A program made the position numbers and the translations under genes. From Blastobasis lacticolella (taxonomy: Eukaryota; Arthropoda; Insecta; Lepidoptera; Blastobasidae), in the NCBI GenBank assembly GCA_905147135.1, contig CAJHUS010000009.1, positions 1-64,000 on the forward strand: a stretch of DNA of 64,000 nucleotides, read 5' to 3'. Positions within the stretch are counted from its first letter, which is position 1. The number at the start of each line of letters is the position of its first letter. This document shows, in pieces, positions 40,683-52,600 of the stretch. The notes under the pieces were generated by a model, which searched no databases, was not told the origin of the DNA, and worked only from the letters and a program-made list of their open reading frames with translations.

Positions 40683-43600
40683 GTACCTATGGCTCTCGAA
40701 TTTCGTAGGTGCTTTTTTTTCGTTTCTGCTCCATATTCTCCTCTCCTAATTATTCGGCGCCAAGCATGCGCATACCTAACTTCAATAGATCATTCGAATC
40801 GACAATTAGTAAATAATATATATTAATGAACAGTTACTTCTTTGCGATGCTCTATCTAAATGGAAAATACGGATAATGAAACACATCCTATATGTATATT
40901 TCAGCTGATAGCAGCCTTTACATGAACAAGACCCGGATGAGCCCCTGGTGTCCTTTGCCTTTCGCGGTGGGGTTAGCGGCGCGCGCGGCGCGGCTGCTGG
41001 GCCTCGCGCCGCTGGCGCTGCAGCGCCCGAACGGAACCCTGCGCGCCGCACCCAGCACGGCCTGGGCCTGTCTGGGCTATGCCATAGCCGTGCTCTACGG
41101 TTAGTGCTAATAGCATACACAAAATAAAGTTTACACGATAAAAGATTCAGTTTTAGAGACGCTTACTTAAAATATCTGACGCAGGTGCTCGATGCCCTCT
41201 CAGCGGGAATTCAGGACAAAACTAATTAACTTTTATAACTAATTGTTTAATTTTGTGGGCTCGGGTACAGAATAGGTCGACATCAAAATCAAAAGTGAGC
41301 TTAGTAGGGTAGATGCTCTTACGACATATGAATTTAGTCTAATATTGGTTCTTGAAAAGGGTACATTAAGAATAGAACGCGGTCTGAGGATTCGTCTATT
41401 GCAACAAAAAGAAATCCTCTATAAAAGTTCCGGGCAGTCGGTCGCAGAAGTCAATGTATTACCAAAAAAACATAATATATCGCTCACATCACGCCTTTAC
41501 CGCCATGGTAAAAAATTATATTGTTTACAACGCTGGTCGTAACCGTGCTGTTTATTCCGACACTTAAAATCAAGGAACCGCAGAAAATTCCTCTGTACGC
41601 CCTCAATGCGAGACCTGTATATCTCATACTGAGGATTCCAAATTTGACTTGCATATTCTAGTATACTACGTACAATCGCACAGTATATTATTTATATAGT
41701 CTTTAACATTTTGAAGTCAGCAGACAATCGCATAATAAAACCCAGTGCCTTCGATGACCTTGTAACCATGTCATCAATATGCTTGTCGAATATCATTTTG
41801 CTATCATGCAATACTCCCAAGTCACGGATAGAATCTACCTTAGTGATATTCGTATTTTTTAGGGTATAAACTGCATGTGTTCAACGGCTCTTTCGTGTGA
41901 ATGTTACATGGTAGCATTTAGACACGTTCAGGTCGAGCCTGTTCCGCTCGCAGTACCCATCAAATCGATCAAGGTTCTCTTGCGATAGATTCGAAATTCT
42001 CTTAAATATTTTCATATCATCAGCAAATAGCAGTATCTTCGAATGTAGAAAGCAGGACCTTATGTCATTGATGAACACTGCGAACAGAAGACGTCCGAAC
42101 AAAGATCCCTGGGGAACACCGGAGGGGATGAACATCCATGTTGACATATAACCCTGTAGAACCACTGCCTGACTTCTGTTTTTGATGAATGAACTAAACC
42201 AGCGGAGAAGATCACCATGAATTCCAGCATCACTAAAATTAGTTATAAGTATACTGTGGTCGATTCGGTCGAAACATTTGCTGGAATCAGCATATATAAC
42301 GTCCACTTGCGTGTACATATCTATGGACTCTGTTATAAAATCATTAAGAAGAATTAAGTTAGACACGGTTGAGCGACCCCGTAAAAATCCATGTTGTTCC
42401 TTAATAAAAGTTTGCCTAAGTGTACATTTGAGTATATACAATTCTCTCTAGTTATAAGTACTGTTGTTGATATTTTAGTACCGTATTTAGCTTACATTTT
42501 TAATGCTTGCGTCAAAGTAGGAGTTATCCCCGATCTCATGAAAACTCAGTAAAGTGGTGCCATTATTCAAATCAGGTTGTAAAAATAATTTTAAAATTTT
42601 TAGATCGGTGTCCATCCTGCCCGTTTTCAGTAAAATCTTTGAAAGAATTATGTTAAGTCAAATGATTGTACACTCTAATAGTAATAAATTATTTCATTAA
42701 AAACAATTCAAATGCCTTCACAAAAGGCCGCAATACTACCGAAGCTGGTATTAGCCTCATTCAACAAATTTTTGGTGCGTGGGAAGAACATCATAATGCA
42801 GTAGGTGTTTTTTGATTTGTCTAAAGCATTTGATTGTGTAAGTCATTCAACATTCTAAAATTAAAACATTACGGTTTTACGCATGATAGTCTTGAAATAA
42901 TTAAATAGAAGGTACAGTTCAAAAAGTAGAAGTGATTGGAGAGTTATCTGCGGGGGGGAATGAGCATTGGAGTGCCACAAGGATCTATATTGGAACCGTT
43001 TCTCTTTCTTGTCTATACAAATGACCTTCCATACATGGTGCAGAATACTGCTGGTATAGTTTTGTTTGCTGACGACACTTCACTGATATTTAAAATTAAT
43101 AGGAAAGATAGTAATAACATACAAAGTAATCAATGTAATGTTATATTAGATGAAACGCAACTAGAGTTGGTAGAAAAAACTACTTTCTTAGGCGTTAATA
43201 TAGATTCAAAAATTCAATGGTGCTCACATATTGAATCATTGGCTAGTAGGTTAAGTTCGGCTGCATTTGCCGTGTGGCGAATAAGGAGGCTAACGGACGT
43301 GAATACAGCTAGATTAGTTTATTATAGTTATTTTCGTAGTATTATGTCGTACGGTATTGTACTATGAGGCAAGTGAGCTGATAGTGACATCATATTCAAA
43401 CTACAAAAACGAGCTGTAAGAGCTGTATATGGATTATGTCGACGTGATTATCTCAAAGAATTGTTTAAAGAATTTGATGTATTAATCTTCTCAAGTCAAT
43501 ACATATTTGACTGCTGCTTATACAGGAGATGCTCGTTATACTGGCCGTGCGAATATCCCTCGTTCCGTGGTGTCGGATAGCCGAATAAGATTTGTGTCAG

Positions 43601-46600
43601 AGATTGAATACTCCTTATAGCAAGTTGCTCACTGGGGCAGATTGAACCTGGTGGAATTCAACCCCTCAAAGACACAGGTCTGCGCATTTTCTGCCAAAAA
43701 GGATCCTTTTGTCATGGTGCCGCAATTCCATGGAACACCTCTTTCCATCTCAAATAGTATCGGGGTCCTTGGTGTCGACATATCGGATAGCGTGCGATTC
43801 CGGAGTCACCTAGAAGGTAAAGCCAAACTGGCTTCGAAAAAGCTTGGAGTGCTTACCCGGTCCAAGCGATACTTCACCCCAGGGCAGGGCCTGCTGCTGT
43901 ACAAGGCACAGGTGCGGCCTCATATGGAGTATAGTTCCCATTTTTGGGCCGGCGAAACTGCCGATCTGCTTAATCCTCTGGATTCCGTACAGAGACGCGC
44001 CGTACGAATTGTCGACAATCCCATACAAACAAGGAAGTTAGAACCACTGGCTAACCGAATGAAGGGACTTTGGCTCCCTGTGTGTGATCTACCGGCTGTA
44101 CAATGAGGAGTGTTCCGAGGAACTTTTCGATCTGGTGCCAACAGCACAATTCCACCATCGCACCACCCCCCATGGGCTGGGTACTCATCCCCACTACGTT
44201 GACCCTCTGTTGGTCACCACGCGAAGGTTTGAAAGTTCGTTTCTCGCTCGTACGATTCGGATGTGGAATGAGCTCCCAGCCACAGTGTTTCCTTTGGACT
44301 ATGACATGGGATCGTTCAAGAGGTATATTACAGGTATCTTCAGAGGCGGGCAACGCATTGGTGACTCCCCTGGTGTTGCTGATGTCCATAGGCAGCGGTG
44401 ACCAATTTTCATTAGGTGGCCCGCATGCCTGTTTGTCTGCCGGATAACATAAAAAAAAAATATATACATATATATATGTTAGAAAGAACATTACCCAATT
44501 TGCTAAAAATAGTATAAATAAATAAAAATACAGTTCGCGAAGTGAAAAGTACAATTAAGAAATGGTTACCATCCAATGACTACAACCAGACTGAAGCATT
44601 GCTTCTTTAGTATTAGCATTCACATACACAGGCACATACACACCCACACACACACAAACACACACACACACACCTATCCACGTACACACCCACACCTGCA
44701 CACACACACAAGTGTAGCATATTTAAATGTATGACAGTGTTAATTGCAAAAAAGCTTTATTATCTTATATTTGTTTCAAACTAACTTAGTTCATAAACCA
44801 TTACTTTTCTTTTTCTTTTTTCATAACGTAATTGCAATTTATGGGGAGATGCAACTGTCTCCCGTAACACAGGTCTGTACCTAGCTCGGGATTCAGTGTA
44901 TACTAATGTGTGCAACGATTATGGAAATAAATGTCTATTTTATTTTTATTTTTATTATACTGATGTTTATACTGTCAATTTAAGAAACAAGAATACAATT
45001 ATTGATATCGTCTTACTTGATATTGATACTGTCAATTTAAGTTCATGGGTAACTGTATAAGATTTTATTATCATATTCCTGAATATATTATTAATTTGCC
45101 TGAATCACAATTTAAAGAAAAGGTAAAAACAACTTTAATGAAAAAAGCCTATTATAAAATTGATAAATATATCCATGACAAACATGTATGGTGTACTACT
45201 AGCTCTTCAAAATAGGAAGTTATTTATAAATTTACAATTACAATACTCGTGCGCGCTGATCGGTCTGCATGCGTCGCCCCTTATCTGGATGACCTCGCTT
45301 AACTTTCCCTTTGTGTTCCGTTAGATTTTTTATTTGTGAAAAGAGATTAATTAACGTAATCCTAATGCAATAAATACTTAATGTTAATTTTCATTTTCAT
45401 TTTCTTTCACATTTTCATTTTAATGTAGATCTCGACGAGTGCTATCTTTTCTCTTTGGGAGTTTCTCTCTCTTCTCTATATTCTATTTCTAGCATTGATC
45501 AATGATCTTCCGTCATCGATCACTGTAGGCCTACTTACCTTATTAGCAGATGACACGACGGCAGTTGTTGGTGCACGATCATATAGCGTGCTTAATATCA
45601 AAATAAATGATCTTCACGTGCAACTAAAGCAGTGGTTCACTATTAATGGTTTGGTATTCAATGAATCGAATTCCTGTGTGATTGTGTTCACAGCAACGTC
45701 CAGTTGGTTTAATTACGGCTACAATTCCAAATTGCGAATGCTGCAAATTCTTAGGATTAACATTGGACTCGACAGACAATTGGAAGGCTCATATCGGAGT
45801 GCTGTGTGACCGGTTGAGTGGGGCAGCGTATGCGTTGCGAAAGCTGAGGCCACTTGTCTCGACAGATGTGCTACGGCAAACCTACTTTGCCCATTTCCAT
45901 TCCATCATGTCCTACGGCAATCTTCTGAGGGGCGATTCCACAGGATTCTGTGGAATCGCCCCTCAGACAATCACACAGGAATTCGATTCATTGAATACCA
46001 AACCATTAATAGTGAACCACTTAGAATGCGGTCTGATTAGACCGCATTCTAATGCTTCATAAACGAGCCGTTACGATAATGGGGAATGTAGGAACCAGGC
46101 ATACGTGCAGGACACTTTATAAAGAGCTGCAAATTATGACTGTGTATTCATTGTACAATGTACATATACAACACCATAATCTTCGTTAGGCGAAATTTGT
46201 CATGCTTCGGCGAGATTTGTCAGAGCGTGGTCTGCGCGGCGCGGGGCGACTAGCCTCCGTACCCCGGCGTACCGCGTTAGCGGAAAAAAATCCGTGAGTT
46301 ATGGGTCCTACCCTGTACGAACATTTGCCTGTACTCCTTAGAGGTGAACAAAATGACGAAACGTTTTATCGCCAACTGAAGAACCTTTTATTGAATAATG
46401 TATTTTACTCTGTTAAAGAATTTTTAAGCCATAACTTCAATGAAAACTATTCATAATAAAGAATTGCATTATCTTATTGACATTTAGTATTAACATGGTA
46501 ATTATGTTTTGACATTTATTTATTTTTGAAATTTGACACTGTTATTATGGATGGTTTTACTTTGACATTTAAATCTGTAAACTGACACAATTTGTACATT

Positions 46601-49600
46601 ATTGAATGTATTCACTTTTGACATTTAATTACGTTATTTAAATTTATTTTATTGATATGTATTTTTCATAGACATGTTTTACATTATGTAATCATTTTAT
46701 TTATTACGTATATTCCTTTTGATAATTTATATAATTCCATCATATTTGACGATCTCTTTTCACAAAAATGTTTTTAAATATATCTTAAATGTATTATCTT
46801 GTGTAAGAGTAATAAATCAATAAATCTAAATATATATGTATAATGGGCATGTATTTATAAGTATATAAGTAGTTGATCAGTTAACTAGCATCCATAACAC
46901 AAGGTATGCTTACTTTGGGGCTAAATGGCGCTGTGTGAATTGTCCATGCATATTTATTATATTTATCCTGGCAGGATCGCCATGTAGAGACGGGACTTGA
47001 AGAATAAAATATGGTCCGATTAGTTGTACACCATTTTTAATAATAATTGCTAATGAAAGGGCTTATATCTAATGAATTCTATGCCTATTTACTACACACT
47101 AAATATTATTTCAATTTTTTTTTATCATATTATGTGTTGGTATTTAATTAACTCTTATGACATGATTTTAGATACTTATGTTATCATGGCGTTGAAAGAT
47201 GCTGTCACATCAGGACGCAACTATAAGCCTGGCGACTTGCTGAAAATCTTGAATGCAACCATTCATGTCCTCATTGTGAATGTGGCATTGTTCGGTGCGC
47301 ATGGGCGGTCCCGCTTCACTGTGGCGAGCTTGCACCTAGTCGATAAGGTAACCTCATCGAAGTTGGCAAATAGTGTGTTTCAATATAAAAAAACAATTAA
47401 ACAAATTGAGCGTGACATCGATAGTCATCATTTTGGCGTTATGGCCCCGGTTGTGTACTCGCGCGCGAGAGCCTGGGATTCGTCTTGACTCTGATCCAGA
47501 ATTTGGCAGGTCAGGTTGGTCAGACCTAATTACAGTGGACGGACTGCCATCTGACCTAGGGGCTTATTTTTCTAAACCGCCGTGTCCCCGAATCGATCGC
47601 GTACAGCATTTTTCGTATCATGTATAGAGAATTTTGGCCTTCGAAACCAATCGTGACTGACGTACTCACACTTCTATCTTTATGACTCACACACACAAAT
47701 GAGTGAACCAAATCCTGTAGGTGTACATTCAAAGCAAACTCGTGGTTGAAACTTTACGGCGATACGAGTGACTCGCCTTGCGGAAACCAGCGCTCGGTAA
47801 CAATTCGGAAAAACGGCTGAAATAAGAAAATAAAAGCTCCTCATCAGATTTGATAATTGTTACACATTCAGTCGCCTGAATGTGCAGGTTTCATCACCGT
47901 AACTGCATCGTGTAGTGTTCAACTAAAAAAATCGTTGGTACACATCGTCGCTAGGGATCGAACCCGGTACCTCTCGTTTACGAGTCGGATACCTTAACCA
48001 CTCGGTCATTGACGCTCCTGAGGTCTGTACAATGATTTCTTTAAAAAGTTTATTTTCAGATAAGGAGGTATATGCACGAAGGCCGTAATGGCGTTGCGAG
48101 ATCTCAATGGAAAATATGGAAAATATACACTTTCATGTATTTGATGACAAGTATTTTATACTTTTGCTTTAAAATGTTCCAGTTCCAGGTCGGTTCACAG
48201 GAAATGGGTGAGTAACTCAAGTTCTAGATCTCAAGTTATATATTAAAATACATTGCAGTTGTGCATTTTAGGGCGGATATCCTGACTCCTGCACTAGAGT
48301 GAGCTGTATTGCAGGAGACAATAATAATTCCCTAATTTAGAATTTGGTTTTTGTTTCCAGCCATGAGCGGATATTTACAGAAACTTCTTACTTTTTAGGT
48401 TACATCTGTTCTAAAATTGAATTACGTATTACGAGTTAGAAAATGCACAAAAATTTAATGTGTTAAAACTACGTCTATTGTTTTAGAACCCTCAATCGCC
48501 CTCAAACTTACGACTATTACTTTCATGAATTTATCAGGTGCCATAAATTTGTCATAAAATAATGCCAGTACGACATATCCATTATCCATTTGACACGAAC
48601 TATAGCAGATAAGGTGGTGGTAACCATTAAGACGAAGGGCTGCACCAAGCTTTTCCATAAGAAATCGAGGTTTCGTAGTCCCCGTTTTCCTCTCTGGATT
48701 TTAACACTAGAGTTATGATTTTCATACACAGAGTAGTTTTTGGCCATTCGCATGTCTGTACGTTTGGTTTTTTTAGTTAAGTTATCTTGAATAGAAGTTA
48801 TAATCCTTCAAATCCTTAAAAAATACCGAGTTTGAGCACCACATTTTCACTTTAATTACACAAAACTTACAACGTTATTCCAAAAAGCAAGACATCAATT
48901 ATTTTATTGTTATGGGTACAACAGGTATGTTAAAATAAATAACTATACTTTTATGTCATATGTATTATAAAACTAAAATTCGTTGAGACTTGACGGAGGA
49001 AAATGGGGATAACAAAACCTGAATTTTTCAGGTTATACATACTTAGTTATAATGCGTCCGAGGCGTAGTTGCCCCTTTCGCATAGCATTCGGGAGTGCAA
49101 ACGGACGACAGTGCGATGGCGATAGTTTTTCGAACGCAGGAGGCTTTTGGGCGCAGCCTTTCCGCTTAAGCTTTTAAGCACACCGGCGGCCCAACGAACG
49201 CCAACGAATGGGTTCGACATCCGTCCAAACTACGTTTTGTCGATTGCTTCAATCTACTATTGATGTTACCGAGACACTTCAGATCGCCGTCCCACGCCAA
49301 CGAACGATAATAGAAGTTTACTAATACGTCCAAATAGGAAACGTAAGTTAGCGTTCGTTCGGCCTGTGTGTATCCAGTTTTAAGCGAGTATGCACTTGAG
49401 TTTTCAGTACTAAATGTAAATAATTGTATAGCAAAGTATACCAAAGCAAAAACGTATTATTTGCAATATCAATATAGGTATTATAACCCCTTCTGTTACA
49501 GACGTAAGCAACTATATATTATTCGGCATCATATCTTTGATTTTCGTGCCCATCTTGGAGATACAGTTATTTTGGGTTGCCATGACAGTTAACAATATAT

Positions 49601-52600
49601 TCGTGGATGTAAACAGGAAGCTTGAAGTCGTTGTTTGCAAAATTGAAAACGGTAAGTTTATAAATTGAAGTCTTGAAGTTTTACTTCGGAATATTATTTG
49701 TAGAAGAAGTTTATATGTTAAACATTAACGTTATGTTCAAAACCACGAGTTTTGAATGCAATTTTAATACAGTTGTAGACCGTTTTGATTGGAAATGAAT
49801 TGAGGTTCGGATTCACCGGCCTAAAACCACCGGATTAACGAATAAGTATTTGGTCCAAAAGCTTATTTACACCGTTTTACATGTGGTAGGTGCTATATGA
49901 CATTTGATATATTTGATTTGATTCATCATCGTTTTGGCGTTATGTCCTGGTTGCCCCCCGCGCGGCACGCGAGAGCCTAGGTTTCGCCTAATTTAATATA
50001 TAATATTTGATTAAGACATTATTATAATACAATTGTTACTAACCTAATTCTAATATATTACTAACTATATGTTAGTCTCGTAATAAATATTTTTATTCAT
50101 TTGTAGCAATTTAACTTTTTCTACAGTATCGGAAGTGTACATGTATTTTACTCGTAGGCAATAGCCAATTAGCCACTTCTATTAACCTACCTATTTTACT
50201 TTTTTTCCAAATTGCAGACCCATCATCCGTGTCTGCGGAAGACATAAACGTAATTCCACGTCTAGCGGTCGCGTGGACGGCAGGCCGCGACCTCGCGCAT
50301 CGCATGGGGCTGCAACACGGCGCTCTCTTGGCGGTGTTCATGTGCCATCGTGTATTCCATCTGATGTTCACGTCTTACACCATTATCTTTGCTTTACGTT
50401 AGTATCGATAAGCTGAAGGCGAGGCCACTGCCGCTGTTAACGTTGCCAATGTACGGCAATCCTAACATTTATCAGTTGGTAGGATTCTGTTGGCAGGCTT
50501 GAGCCTGATGTGTCCGTCTGGGTGAGTACCACCGCCTTATCTATTACTGCCACCAAGCAACAATGCTTGCATTGTTTATTTTATTTTTATTTATTTAGGA
50601 CAACCAACAAGACTTTATATTTACATTGTTGTGTTCCTGTTTTCAGGATAAGGAAGTCAGAGATTACAGATTATTTTTAATGTCCTATAATGGCGCTCAG
50701 TAATGCTATTCCTTTCTTCCTAACAGTATATACCGAGGGGTTAGTACAAAATGAAGACTATGCATATTGTGTACTGTGCCTCGTTGGCATAGTGCTAATG
50801 ATACACCCGGGACACGTGATCGAGGAAGAGGTAATTGTATTTCGTAGCGGTACTGTTCTATCTGTGGAGTCGTACCATCTTGGTTGTGATGCATTATTTA
50901 GCAAAAGTCTCTTTGGATAGTGGTCATGGTCATCATCAACATCATTATGATAGGGGCCTAGGGTCCGCCTTCACTCTTCTTAGTCCACTATGCTCGTTCT
51001 TCGGCATTCTTGGTTAGATAAATTAATAAATAATCGTGGACAAATTCACACAGCGCTATCTAGCCCCAAACTAAGCAAAGCTTGTACTATGGGTGCTAGC
51101 TAAATGATATACTACTTATATATATTTTTAAATACATGCTTATTATACATAGAACCGTAGCCGCGTGGTGTCCGGCAGAGTAGAATAACACCAACCCCTT
51201 ACACTCATGGGTGTCGTAGAAGGCGACTAATGTTTCCGAGGCAATTTCCATTGTTACATATAAACACTGCGAACTCCAACCCGCCTGCCAAGCGTGGAGA
51301 TTATGGCAATAACCTCCCTTTTCGTGGGAGAGGCCGTTAGTCCTGCAGTGGACTGTTACGGGCTGTGATGATGATACATAGAACACCCAGACCCATAACA
51401 GAAATTAAAATTCATCATTATATTTCTGCCTAGCCGGGAATCGAACCCTTGACCTCTTGCGTGGTTGACTGGCATGTTGACCACTGAACCACTCAGGTTG
51501 ACAATGTTAATGTTGTATTACTTAGATAGTATAACGATTTCGTTTTCGACCTGATTGATTATTTCCGAAGACGTAGCGTGGGTAGCCCTCCCACAAGGTG
51601 GACCGACGGTAAATATCGCAGGCACCAGCTGGATGCGGAAGGCACGGGAACGGCCTTTCTGGAGTTCTCTGGGGGTGGCCTATGCCCAGCAGTGGGCGTT
51701 TTTCGGCTGATATGATGATGATGATGATTCTTTTCGAGATGGAGGTGATGTGCGAGCTGGCCGTGCGGGGGGAGGAGGCGGCGGAGGCAGGGCTTGCGCG
51801 CGCGCAGCTGCGTACGCTGTGCCGGCAGCTGGAGGCCGCCCGCGCCGTCGGGCTCGTAGTCGCACCGCTCGGACTCTTCGTGCTCGACAGGCCTCTGCTC
51901 GTGAAGGTAACGTGTATTCTCCCGACTAACTGTGTGTAAAAGCGATGGTAAAGGTATAGGCTTTTAAGCGGGCAGCTTTTATTAGCAATATGTGTCTGTA
52001 AAACAGTGCCGGCAACACTTCCGAAACATTTTTTGTAAAGTTGTTTCAGCGGTACTCTATTGCTGTGACATAGTGCCGTGTGGTATCCGGCAGAGTAGAA
52101 TAACACCAACCCCTTACACTCGTGGGTGTCGTATGAGGTGACTAATAATTAAGAGGCATAAAATCTAATAGTTTTCATAGGCTGAAAAATGGGTAGCAGC
52201 GTTTTCAAAGTTCAAAGTCATTTATTTATAACATAGGTGTGTATACATAACTTAGTTGTTATAAAGTTGGATGTCTACATGTGCATACAAATACAAAGGT
52301 TCTCCATTGTTATATAACACTGCGATCTCCACTGCCAAGCGTGGAGATTATGGTAACAACCTCCCCCTTTCGTGATAGATACCCTAAGGACCGCAGTTGA
52401 CTGTTATGTGCTGTGCATCCTTTTCTTAAAAAAAGTTTTATCGTGGCCGTTCCATTGAACATTTTGTCCGTTTTGATGGAGGGAATAGTTAATCAAAAGC
52501 GTCTTAAATACCTACAAGATATCAAATCTCATTCTACGTTGTTTAACTTTTCTTTTATACACCGTAGACGCCAAAAGGACATGCCATGGGAGCGGACAGA

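Larger units (their letters stand above)
42440..45420 (+). mobile_element. LINE interrupted by another LINE, receptor intron 2
   Basis: Left part: decayed RT from about 42440, with F-F-D-L-S-K-A-F-D near 42810, G-V-P-Q-G-S-I-L near 42970, F-A-D-D-T near 43070 and S-S-A-A-F-A-V-W-R-I-R-R near 43260. This last wording is the same as in the LINE nested in Copia B. Right part: after about 1.4 kb of foreign sequence, 44990-45215 resumes with T-V-N-L-R-N-K-N, then F-M-G-N-C-I-R-F-Y and a stop, again matching the sister LINE. A 3' UTR runs to about 45420. Confidence 0.7.

Noticed and set aside
41345..41542. 65-codon plus-strand frame as a receptor exon
   Set aside because: It is antisense to the decayed LINE region, lacks splice sites in the needed phase and has no transmembrane character.
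48455..48753. Overlapping minus-strand frames in receptor intron 4
   Set aside because: No recognisable domain, poor composition, and they overlap each other in different frames.
51425..51500. tRNA gene on the minus strand
   Set aside because: It is the head of the S2 SINE; the body continues directly into the SINE consensus.
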